From the NCBI RefSeq assembly GCF_001983935.1, contig NZ_CP017641.1, positions 3,596,001-3,660,000 on the forward strand: 64,000 nt of DNA, written 5' to 3'. Below, in pieces: positions 17,774-25,638 of the stretch; the stretch's first letter is position 1; every line of letters starts with the position of its first letter. The notes below the pieces were generated by a model. The model made no database searches and was not told where the DNA came from. It saw only the letters and a list, made by a program, of their open reading frames with translations. The translations under genes were made by a program, and so were the position numbers. The DNA is from Fuerstiella marisgermanici. GTDB taxonomy: Bacteria; Planctomycetota; Planctomycetia; Planctomycetales; Planctomycetaceae.

Positions 17774-19513
17774 TTACCTCACAACAGCTTCGAACGTAAT
17801 CGTTCCGGTCTGGCCACCTTGTAGCGGTTCGTCCAGTTCGAACACGAGTGTCTGACTGCCTTCTTTGTTCGGTGCCGCCGTTAGCGAACCACCGCTTTGA
17901 TTGGCGATCTGAATTTGCCCGCTGCCATCGGTGTAAATCAGTCGAGGCGTCAGGTTATCGATGATCCGAACGTCGTGAACGTTCAGGTCACCCGTGTTGC
18001 GGAAGTGAATTCGAAAGGTGATGGTATCGCCAGGCTTTGCCACCTGTGGCGACGCTTCCTTCATGATGTGAACTTTGCCCGGTCGACCGCTGTTGTCGCT
18101 GCCCGAGACAGCTTCAAGTCGAAAGGTGGAATACGTTTGAGTCGCCTGGGATGTGGAGGCACTGATTCCTGGCGAAGTCTCGGAGACATCTGCGAGCAAG
18201 CCCACAATTTGAATATTCAACTCAGCCACATCAGACAACGCAATCTGGCCCAGACCTGCGGTCATCTTCGATTCCAGCCCCTGATCCACCTTCGCCGTTT
18301 CGACAATACTGTCGGTCTTGGCGGACTGGTGAGCGGGTATCATGGTTTCGATTCCGCTGGCACTGCGGCGAGTTCCTACACCGGCGGCCCCGCTGTGGCT
18401 GCCGCTGAATCCGACGCCGTCTCGTTTTTCCAACGCTCCAAATCCGGACACGTCACGAGCTCCCGCAGCTTTGTCGATCTTCACGTCGACCCCAAGGCTG
18501 GTGACCGTTTGCACGGCTCCAAACCGAGGCGCGTAAATGCAAACTCGATTGCTGGGGTTCACATGATTCTGACCTTCGTGATCCTTGAATTCGGCCACCG
18601 TATCTTCAGTATCCAGTCCCTGCATCTGACCGCCGTAGTAGTGGACCGGGAAGTCTCGGTCACCGCCATCGCAGATGTATTCATCGGGATACGCCTGCAC
18701 AACAGCCGGAATTCCGTCGCCGCACGCTGCTTCGATCGGACAGCCCGGCTGGCCGGATGGAAGTCGCGGTACGGAGGGATGAAAGGTGGTCGCGTTCTGT
18801 GATGCTGCGTTGATTGACGCACCTGCAAAGCTGGCCGGTGTGGCCATTGCCGCAGCTTCCGCAGATGTTTGTCGGATCAGACCTGTTCGAAGACGCTGCT
18901 TCTTAGGCTGCTGTTTCTGTGGTTCCGCTGCTGGTGTGGTGAAAGCCGTGTGTGTTGGTGAATCCACTTGGATTTCTACGACCTCATCAACGACGGGAAC
19001 AACTTCCTGTACTTGCGGGTCAGGCTGCGAATCGGCGGCCGCTTCGGCCAGAGCGAACGGGTTGACTGGTGTGGTGTCTTCGTTCGCGGGAAACGGCGAC
19101 GGCGGTTCAGCGGCCGCTTCGGCAACGGCAAATGGGTTGCCCGGCGTTGTCGTCGACGTCGATGGTTCTGAGCTGTTCAGTCCCGTCAACGCTGCAGTCG
19201 GGCGAAGTCTCGGCACATCCTCGACAGTCTGCGCCGCGGCTTGCTCAGGCAGTTGCCGAGGCGTTTCCTGCGGCAACGACAGTTGCGGCTTCACGGGTTC
19301 AAGAATCGGCGTGGCACCGGCGTCGAATTCCGGCTGTGCCATAGTCACCGTGGCCGCCTGGTCAGCCGGTTCGGCGACGGTGGCACGACCTTCTGTCGGC
19401 AACGACGAATACGTTGTCTTTAACGGCACGTATGGTCCGAACAGTGATGCACAGCCACTGAAGGCCAGCATTGATGACATAGCAAATATTTGCGAGCCGA
19501 CTTTAAAACGCAT
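17774..19513 (-). CDS. DUF11-domain lipoprotein
   Basis: Start 19513 (MRFKVGS) is chosen because it follows the previous gene's stop by only 4 bp, has GGA upstream and opens a lipoprotein signal with lipobox LAFSGC (Cys near residue 21). The longest frame goes back to 19543. Residues about 50-220 are a low-complexity linker rich in Pro, Ala, Glu and Val. A middle region (about 245-350) includes YICDGGDRDFP and RVCIYAPRFG. The C-terminal 100 residues form a DUF11 Ig-like repeat (PGDTITFRIHFRNTGDLNVHDVRIIDNL) ending in FEAVVR. Probably a surface or periplasmic structural protein, coded with the two paralogous secreted proteins just upstream on the same strand. Confidence 0.75.
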   Translation of the reverse strand: MRFKVGSQIFAMSSMLAFSGCASLFGPYVPLKTTYSSLPTEGRATVAEPADQAATVTMAQPEFDAGATPILEPVKPQLSLPQETPRQLPEQAAAQTVEDVPRLRPTAALTGLNSSEPSTSTTTPGNPFAVAEAAAEPPSPFPANEDTTPVNPFALAEAAADSQPDPQVQEVVPVVDEVVEIQVDSPTHTAFTTPAAEPQKQQPKKQRLRTGLIRQTSAEAAAMATPASFAGASINAASQNATTFHPSVPRLPSGQPGCPIEAACGDGIPAVVQAYPDEYICDGGDRDFPVHYYGGQMQGLDTEDTVAEFKDHEGQNHVNPSNRVCIYAPRFGAVQTVTSLGVDVKIDKAAGARDVSGFGALEKRDGVGFSGSHSGAAGVGTRRSASGIETMIPAHQSAKTDSIVETAKVDQGLESKMTAGLGQIALSDVAELNIQIVGLLADVSETSPGISASTSQATQTYSTFRLEAVSGSDNSGRPGKVHIMKEASPQVAKPGDTITFRIHFRNTGDLNVHDVRIIDNLTPRLIYTDGSGQIQIANQSGGSLTAAPNKEGSQTLVFELDEPLQGGQTGTITFEAVVR

Positions 19514-19517
19514 GAAA

Positions 19518-20336
19518 TTATTCCGTGACGGTGTGAGAAACACGTTGAATTTGGCCGGCGCTTTTCATGCGCACAACGGCCGCGTCAGAATTTGGCTTTG
19601 CATGCTCAGGGATAGCTCGAAACTGAGCGGCTCCGCCCGTGCCGTAAAACGACATCGGTGAACCGGCGGTCGGTTGTCGGCCGCCAATGCGGATGATGGC
19701 CATCGGACGGCCCATGCGATCGGCTTCTTTGAGAGCGTTTTCAGTAGGAAGCACTCGTTGAGGAATCTCACGACGCAGCGGGTCCAGCACCTGAGCGAGC
19801 TGCGGCTGTTCGAGATAGATGACTCGGGTCACCAATTCGCCACGGCTGGCCATTCGAACATCGTCGGCCGTCAGCAACACTGGAATTGGATACTGATCTT
19901 CCGTGCCTGCAGGTGGGTGCAGGCGGTCGAGTAGTTCGACTGTCGGGTACAACTGCACACCGGGAAATTCCGGGATATTTGAGATCCTCAAGCGATAGAC
20001 GTGACCGGCGTTCACGGCCACCAACGCAGGCGACATCGCGGCTCCCACAGGCACGTCAGAACCGGAGAACAGTTCCACGGTTCCGCCGCCTGGCGATTCG
20101 ATAGACAGCGGTTGCAGCCATGCGGCGTCGTATTGTCGAAGGTGATTCAGCCACGCGGCCGCCATTCCCGGCGGCACTTTTTCGCTAAGCGGATGATGGT
20201 TTTCCGCGCCGCGATCGACGGACATCGGTTGAGCGTTTGCCGACTGCGACAACAGCATGGCCATGCCGATGGCGACACAGATCGGGACGGCTGACAACCG
20301 TTGGTGAGTGGCGTGTCCTGTCATGTTTGACGTCAT
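19518..20336 (-). CDS. secreted protein, paralogue of the 20538-21779 product
   Basis: The likely start is the ATG at 20336 (MTSNMTGH), giving a signal peptide (VPICVAIGMAMLLSQSANA) in a 272-residue protein; the frame is open to 20453 but that part overlaps a terminator hairpin. The core RLRISNIPEFPGVQLYPTVELLDR, then PIPVLLTADDVRMAS, then LVTRVIYLEQPQ matches the upstream neighbour's product (YPTLEVRDG, IPVEITEEDLEHVAS, MVTKVIYLPDP). The two are therefore paralogues. It ends 4 bp before the DUF11 lipoprotein start, so the two are probably co-translated. Function unknown; envelope context. Confidence 0.72.
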   Translation of the reverse strand: MTSNMTGHATHQRLSAVPICVAIGMAMLLSQSANAQPMSVDRGAENHHPLSEKVPPGMAAAWLNHLRQYDAAWLQPLSIESPGGGTVELFSGSDVPVGAAMSPALVAVNAGHVYRLRISNIPEFPGVQLYPTVELLDRLHPPAGTEDQYPIPVLLTADDVRMASRGELVTRVIYLEQPQLAQVLDPLRREIPQRVLPTENALKEADRMGRPMAIIRIGGRQPTAGSPMSFYGTGGAAQFRAIPEHAKPNSDAAVVRMKSAGQIQRVSHTVTE

Positions 20337-20360
20337 GTCGAGTTCACAGTCCTGAAATAC

Positions 20361-20401
20361 AAAAAGGGCGCTCAGAAGTGTCAAACACTTCTGAGTCGCC
20401 C
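20361..20401 (-). terminator. intrinsic terminator inside the envelope gene series
   Basis: On the minus strand GGGCGA-CTCAGAAGTGT-TTG-ACACTTCTGAG-CGCCC is followed by TTTTT. It lies between the first gene (20538-21779) and the second (start 20336), ending 25 bp before that start. It could end the first transcript or act as a partial terminator that lowers expression of the downstream pair. Confidence 0.8.
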
Positions 20402-20483
20402 CCCGATGACTCAAAGCACTTTGGCGGGATGGCCCGCCGGCCGTTTGGAGCAAACGCTCCGATTGGTAGTTGTCGGTCCCGTT

Positions 20484-20512
20484 GGTCGCTTACGTTTTGC
20501 TCGTAAGCGACC
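20484..20512. repeat. perfect 11-bp hairpin
   Basis: GGTCGCTTACG, loop TTTTGCT, CGTAAGCGACC, 26 bp after the stop at 20538 of the minus-strand gene. It is preceded by small hairpins (GGCGGGATGGCCCGCC, GGAGCAAACGCTCC). A similar CCGTTGGTCacTTACG sequence is seen next to the IS256 end at 55892. Confidence 0.6.
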
Positions 20513-20537
20513 GATGCTACGACTGGTCCTGATGCCG

Positions 20538-21779
20538 TTAAAATCCGCCGCGTGAGATTGGCTGAGCGACTTCGCCTGGTCCGAATACCGGATGGCTTTC
20601 CGTCAGCTGCACGTGTCGCACAGGTTCCGGAACGCTGTAGCCCGGATTGTGTTTCACGTCGATCAGCATGTCGCGAGTCGGTTCTGGAATGCGGTTATCC
20701 GACAGGTTGCGAACAGTGTGTGATCGCAGTCCGGCAGGACCGCCCAGTGGAAGATGCGGAGGACCAGGCAGACCAATCGGCGTGCCAGTGATTGGCATTC
20801 CCCATGGTGGAGTTGATCCCATGCCAGCGATTGGCATCACGGGCTGTCCCGGAACACCGCCACCGGCGGCAATGATGTCACCAGGAATTCCACCGCCGTT
20901 TTGGCTGAGGTAACCGATTGGCTGTGGTGGAGCAACCTGCCCCTGCAAGCCGTCAAGACTGTTGTAAGAAACCGGAGTCACTCCGCCATCCGCCGTCATG
21001 ATTGACGTGGCTGGTTGAAGGTCTTTGTTTCCGAATCGCAGAATCAGCATGATAGTTCCCATCTGCTCTGCCTGCTGAACCGGGTCGATGCCTGGATCAA
21101 GTCGTGTGGAAACCAGAGTTTCAACACCAGCGATGGCTCGTGCCTGAAATTCGGGATCCGGCAGGTAGATAACCTTCGTCACCATGTTGCTGCTGGCGAC
21201 GTGTTCAAGATCCTCTTCGGTGATCTCAACAGGAATCGCGTTGTGCTGCAGGTAAGCCATGGTGGCCGGAGCACCGTCTCGCACTTCCAGCGTTGGGTAC
21301 AGCGATCGTGCTGGTGTTCCCGGCAAAGAAACGCCGTCGAAGACCAACTGATAGATGGCTGACTGCTGGAAGTCGTAGTACTGGCCAGACATCAGCTGAT
21401 TGTTGGCAAATCCGTTGCCGACCTGCCAGCCGACAGCCATTGTTTCGGGCCCGATAAACCGGACCTGGCTGTACATTGGTGGACCCGGCATTCCGCCGCC
21501 CATTCCACCACCCATACCGCCGCCGGGCATACAACCGGCCATTCCGGGTGGCATTCCGCCCGGCATGCCCATTTGCATCCCGCCGCCCATACCGCCTTCG
21601 CCCAGCATCGGCAGAACGCCTGGGCCAGGGCCATCAACCATGGGGCCCGGGCGACTCAGCATGCTGGCTGGTGGAGCCACATGCTCGCGATTGCTGAGAA
21701 CGCTGCCCCCGCTGTGCAGGCCCGCACATCCTGTGCAGACCGCCACAAGGGCTCCAAGGGCCAGAAAATAGTATCTCAT
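20538..21779 (-). CDS. Gly/Met/Pro-rich lipoprotein
   Basis: The ATG at 21779 (MRYYFLALG) has GGAAGGGA upstream and opens a lipoprotein signal with lipobox AVCTGC. Residues about 55-105 are extreme in composition (GEGGMGGGMQMGMPGGMPPG). The conserved core (about 110-270) includes QVRFIGPETMAVGW, SLYPTLEVRDG, IPVEITEEDLEHVAS and VTKVIYLPDPEFQ and is paralogous to the next gene. The tail is again Pro/Gly-rich. 413 residues. Such repeats suggest a surface-exposed, flexible protein. It is the first gene of a three-gene minus-strand series and diverges from the LolA-like gene. Confidence 0.75.
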   Translation of the reverse strand: MRYYFLALGALVAVCTGCAGLHSGGSVLSNREHVAPPASMLSRPGPMVDGPGPGVLPMLGEGGMGGGMQMGMPGGMPPGMAGCMPGGGMGGGMGGGMPGPPMYSQVRFIGPETMAVGWQVGNGFANNQLMSGQYYDFQQSAIYQLVFDGVSLPGTPARSLYPTLEVRDGAPATMAYLQHNAIPVEITEEDLEHVASSNMVTKVIYLPDPEFQARAIAGVETLVSTRLDPGIDPVQQAEQMGTIMLILRFGNKDLQPATSIMTADGGVTPVSYNSLDGLQGQVAPPQPIGYLSQNGGGIPGDIIAAGGGVPGQPVMPIAGMGSTPPWGMPITGTPIGLPGPPHLPLGGPAGLRSHTVRNLSDNRIPEPTRDMLIDVKHNPGYSVPEPVRHVQLTESHPVFGPGEVAQPISRGGF

Positions 21780-22026
21780 TGCAATCCCTTCCGTGTGCCG
21801 TGGAAACTTGACCAACGGCGTCGTGTCGAATCACCGTATGTGTGTCTGTGGAAACGAAGAACCGAGCTTTTGCGGTCGACCGCAGCCGGTCCTCCGCCTT
21901 AGAATCACCGAGTAACAGTTTCAATCCGCCCAGTTGTTTGCCCGGGAAGCATGAAAGATCGGTTCTTCTTTCATTCTTTCGGGATCGGACGGCTGGAATC
22001 TTTGGCAAATCCGTCACATTCCGAAC

Positions 22027-23124
22027 ATGAAGCACAAACCGCACAGTTTGACATCCGGTACCGTCGCCATTCTTCTGGCAGTTACTGCCGTTGGCCTTGG
22101 TATTGGCCACTCGTTCCCGATTTCCGCGTTCGCTCAGCAGGCGGACCCTGCGAAAGGCGACGGTGCCGAAAACGGACCTGACAACAACGGGGCCGAAGAA
22201 AAGAAAGCCCCCGCGCTGAAACGGTCTCACCTTTCAGCCGCACAGGTTTTCGATGGCGTGGCGAAGAAACTCAACGACGCTCAATCGCTGTCCTGCACGC
22301 TGCACCAAAACGTTGTGATGTCCGGCCAGACGTTCCAGGCCGTGGGACAATACGTGCAGGCGTCCGGCAACCGCATGCGGCTGGAATATCAGATCTTCCC
22401 CATTCGCGCTGCTAAAGCGTCCGACAAAGAAGCTCTTGCAATCGGCGGCGAGCCTGAGGACGCCAGCGAGCTGAAGCCAACCGGGTCATTACAACAGGTC
22501 AGCGACGGCAGCGTGTTGTGGTCCTACTGGATTAACGGAGCTCAAAAACAACTTTCGCGGCGCAACATTCAGGAAATCACGACGGCCGTCAACGACATCG
22601 CAAACTACAGCACCGCCAGTAGCCTACAGGATCTGGGCGTCGGCGGACTGCAGGCACTGATGACTCGGCTGCAGACAGGGATGGATTTCGGAGCTGTTCA
22701 GGAACAACAGGTCGGCGACACAAAGTTGCTGGTGTTGTACGGTCGCTGGAGTGACAAAACGCTGAAGGACGTGTTTGGTGCCGAAGATCCCAAAACGGCC
22801 GTGATGCAGGACTTTGTGCCGGACTACGTGCGAGTGTACGTTGACGAAGCAACAATGCTGCCTCGACGGATTCAGTACCTGAAAAAGCATCCCGATCCAG
22901 AAGCCAAACAGGTCCGTCCGCTGGCGACGCTCGATCTGCGAAAGCTGAAGCTGAACGAAACTGTTCCGGATTCCACGTTTGAATTCGAACGTCCGAACGG
23001 CGAAGATTTGAAGGAAGAGGACCTGACAGGGCAGGTGATCGACACCATCAAGCAAATTGCGAAAGCAAAGGATGAGCCTGCCGATGGCGATGCCGAGACG
23101 GACGACAATGACAAGCCGGAGTAA
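22027..23124 (+). CDS. LolA-like outer-membrane lipoprotein-sorting-type protein
   Basis: The 365-residue product has a signal peptide (VAILLAVTAVGLGIGHSFPISAFA) and an acidic linker. A LolA/LolB/LppX-like half-barrel follows (about residues 75-330): AAQVFDGVAKKLNDAQSLSC, a TFQAVGQYVQASGNRMRLEY hydrophobic strand set, and DLRKLKLNETVPDSTFEFERP close to the end, a typical final-strand pattern. Planctomycetes have many such proteins, sometimes called DUF1571 or LolA-related. The role is probably lipid or hydrophobic ligand handling in the periplasm. Its end overlaps the next gene by 17 bp, so they are co-transcribed. Confidence 0.75.
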   Translation: MKHKPHSLTSGTVAILLAVTAVGLGIGHSFPISAFAQQADPAKGDGAENGPDNNGAEEKKAPALKRSHLSAAQVFDGVAKKLNDAQSLSCTLHQNVVMSGQTFQAVGQYVQASGNRMRLEYQIFPIRAAKASDKEALAIGGEPEDASELKPTGSLQQVSDGSVLWSYWINGAQKQLSRRNIQEITTAVNDIANYSTASSLQDLGVGGLQALMTRLQTGMDFGAVQEQQVGDTKLLVLYGRWSDKTLKDVFGAEDPKTAVMQDFVPDYVRVYVDEATMLPRRIQYLKKHPDPEAKQVRPLATLDLRKLKLNETVPDSTFEFERPNGEDLKEEDLTGQVIDTIKQIAKAKDEPADGDAETDDNDKPE

Positions 23125-24268
23125 CAATTCAGGCGTACGGCTGATCGCCATCGTGGCCTGCGCGGCTTTCGCATTTACCGGCTGCGGCGGAAGCTCACCA
23201 CCTCCAACTCAACCGGCCGATCCGTCAAGCGTCGCTGCCCCGATGGTCAACAACGCAACTGCTGCGAACGCACCAGCAACGACCGCCACAAACGGCACCA
23301 GCAGCCAATCGCACCGGCAAAACGAACTGTGGAAGGATTCTTCCGGCCGAGAATACCTTGGCGACGTGCCGCTTGACGTCTTCTACGATCAGCCGCTCAC
23401 AGTCGCCGCAAATTCGACTCCGTTGGCCGGTTCCGACATGGCCAGTGGTCCGGGCAACACCACCGGCGGCCAAATGACGTCAGTCGCCGACACGAACAAC
23501 AGCAACGTTCCGTCGCCCAACGCGACCACCGAACCGGCAACAAGCGAAGCCCCCGGTGCCGCAAACGGAGACGGCGGTTGGGAAGCGACGCTGCCGATTG
23601 AGGTGCTGGATTCAGAAGTCACGTCCATCCGCAATTTCCTGAACGCCAAACTTCAGGCAGTCGGCACTTACAACTCATCAATGTTGATGCTGCCGCAAAA
23701 GGCCGCAGCCATGGCCGTGCTGGCGCAAATCGCGATCAAACATCCAGGCGATTTGGCGTGGAAGGAAGACGCCAATTACATTCGAGACCTCGCAAAACAC
23801 ATGAACGAAGGCACGCTGCGACGTGGGAAGAAGGATCAGGACCGTCTGCTGATTCTTTTCGAAAACATGGCCGCCACGTTCAATCGTTCGCGGCCCGCCG
23901 GACTGGAAGAACCTCCGGCTGACGACAGTTTTTCGGACGTCGCCGAAATGCGGTTTCTCATGATGCGAATGGCTGAATCTGAACAACGCATGAAAACAGA
24001 AGCGGGCAGCGAGAGTGCTTTCGACACAAAGAAGGACCTGATCCGGCACGAAGCCGCTCTACTGGCCACGCTGACAAAAGTGATTGCTCGCGAAGAATAC
24101 GGCTACGGTGACGACCAGGAATTCGTCGGCTACGCCAACAAGGTAATCGACGCTGCCAACGCCATTCGCAACTCAACGGACGCCAACGACTTCGACACAT
24201 ACCAGGTCTCACTGTCGAAGGTCAGCACCAGTTGCCAGGAATGCCATTCGGTCTTTAAGAACAATTAG
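23108..24268 (+). CDS. lipoprotein with C-terminal haem c motif (cytochrome c'-like)
   Basis: Start 23108 (MTSRSNNSG) overlaps the upstream stop and gives a lipoprotein signal with lipobox FTGC; an earlier start at 23057 is less likely. A Pro/Ala/Thr/Asn-rich linker follows. From about residue 165 a helical domain is predicted by eye (IRNFLNAKLQAVGTYN, AMAVLAQIAIKH, IRDLAKHMNEG, MMRMAESEQRMKTEAG). The last residues hold CQECH (Cys376, Cys379, His380). A four-helix bundle with CxxCH near the C-terminus is the class II cytochrome c (cytochrome c') pattern. This is probably a membrane-anchored haem protein. 386 residues. Confidence 0.75.
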   Translation: MTSRSNNSGVRLIAIVACAAFAFTGCGGSSPPPTQPADPSSVAAPMVNNATAANAPATTATNGTSSQSHRQNELWKDSSGREYLGDVPLDVFYDQPLTVAANSTPLAGSDMASGPGNTTGGQMTSVADTNNSNVPSPNATTEPATSEAPGAANGDGGWEATLPIEVLDSEVTSIRNFLNAKLQAVGTYNSSMLMLPQKAAAMAVLAQIAIKHPGDLAWKEDANYIRDLAKHMNEGTLRRGKKDQDRLLILFENMAATFNRSRPAGLEEPPADDSFSDVAEMRFLMMRMAESEQRMKTEAGSESAFDTKKDLIRHEAALLATLTKVIAREEYGYGDDQEFVGYANKVIDAANAIRNSTDANDFDTYQVSLSKVSTSCQECHSVFKNN

Positions 24269-24387
24269 ACAGCCGATTTGCTCGAGCCTATGCGAGCGAC
24301 TGCTCGGTAACGCTCTCCCTGGCTGCTCCACCGAATTGGCCTGACGAATCAAGCCTCCCTCCAAGCTGGAAGTCCAACCGACACGGA

Positions 24388-25572
24388 ATGTCCGCCTACC
24401 CTAAAGATACGGATCTCGGCTGGAGACGCCGCGTCCGCTCGCGCGTGTTACGCTGGTACGACCAAAATGGCCGCAAACTTCCCTGGCGAGAATCAGCCGA
24501 TCCGTATCGCATTTGGGTCAGCGAGATCATGCTACAGCAGACAACAGTTGCCGCCGTCGTGCCGTACTTCGATCGCTTTATCGATCGCTTTCCCGACGTC
24601 CAGGCGCTAGCCAATGCCAGGCAGGAACAAGTGCTGAAGTTGTGGGAAGGGCTGGGCTACTACAGTCGAGCTCGAAACCTGCACAAAGCGGCGGGCATCG
24701 TTGCGACGGAATTTGATGGACAGTTTCCTCAAACGGCTGACGAATTAAAACAACTGCCGGGCATCGGTCCGTACACGGCGGGAGCCATCGCATCGTTTGC
24801 ATTCAACCAACCCGCGCCGATTGTGGAAGCGAATACGCTGCGACTTTATTCGCGCCTGATTGAACTGGATATCGACCCGCGGGGCACGCAGGGCCAGAAG
24901 AAGCTGTGGAAGTTTGCCGCCTGGATCGTGTCGCGCAAACGAGCGGCGGATTTCAATCAAGCAGTCATGGACATTGGTTCGCAGGTGTGTCGCCCGGTCG
25001 ATCCGCAGTGCCCCAAGTGCCCGCTAATGCCTTCCTGCAAAGCTTTGGAAGCCGGGCGACAGGCAGAGATTCCATTAGAAAAGAAGAAGCCCGTTATCAC
25101 GGATGTGATTGAAGTTTCAATCGCCGTCCGCAAAGGAAACACCTACCTGCTGCGGCAGCGAACAGAAACCGAACGGTGGGCCGGCCTGTGGGATTTTGTC
25201 CGGTTTGAGATCTCCGAACAGGAGGCGGCAAAAATCAAAATGCCCGCTGCCTCGCGGAAAACGGCAAAGGTGTTGAAAGGGCAGCGAAGCCTTTTTGACC
25301 ACGACAACCGGTCTCCTAAACCGCTGGCCAACGCGTTGGTTCAGCAAGTCGAAACATCGACAGGACTGATCGTGTCAGGCTACGAGCCCGTCACCGAAAT
25401 CCGCCACGCTGTTACTCGCTACCGCATCCATTTGTTGTGCCTGGTGGCCGAGGTGGATGGCGGTCGAGTTCAGTCGGGGTCCGGCTTTCAATGGTGTACA
25501 GCGAAGCAACTTAACGAATTGCCGCTGTCGACAACCGGTCGACAGTTTGCAGAACTGCTGCAACAGCGATGA
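24388..25572 (+). CDS. mutY: A/G-specific adenine glycosylase
   Basis: MutY removes adenine mispaired with 8-oxoguanine. The 394-residue product has PWRESADPYRIWVSEIMLQQT with catalytic-type Glu46, the HhH motif LPGIGPYTAGA (residues 123-133) and the 4Fe-4S cysteines Cys201-x6-Cys208-x2-Cys211-x5-Cys217. A C-terminal NUDIX-like 8-oxoG reader domain (about 235-394) follows. Odd point: the usual catalytic Asp in LDGNV is replaced, the sequence reading VEANT with Glu147. The gene stands alone and converges with the PhoD-like gene. Confidence 0.93.
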   Translation: MSAYPKDTDLGWRRRVRSRVLRWYDQNGRKLPWRESADPYRIWVSEIMLQQTTVAAVVPYFDRFIDRFPDVQALANARQEQVLKLWEGLGYYSRARNLHKAAGIVATEFDGQFPQTADELKQLPGIGPYTAGAIASFAFNQPAPIVEANTLRLYSRLIELDIDPRGTQGQKKLWKFAAWIVSRKRAADFNQAVMDIGSQVCRPVDPQCPKCPLMPSCKALEAGRQAEIPLEKKKPVITDVIEVSIAVRKGNTYLLRQRTETERWAGLWDFVRFEISEQEAAKIKMPAASRKTAKVLKGQRSLFDHDNRSPKPLANALVQQVETSTGLIVSGYEPVTEIRHAVTRYRIHLLCLVAEVDGGRVQSGSGFQWCTAKQLNELPLSTTGRQFAELLQQR

Positions 25573-25638
25573 CGGTTGTGGCCACTGGCAACAAATGAAT
25601 GCTGCCCGTCGCGGCTCACTCAGATTTTCTTCCGGCGC

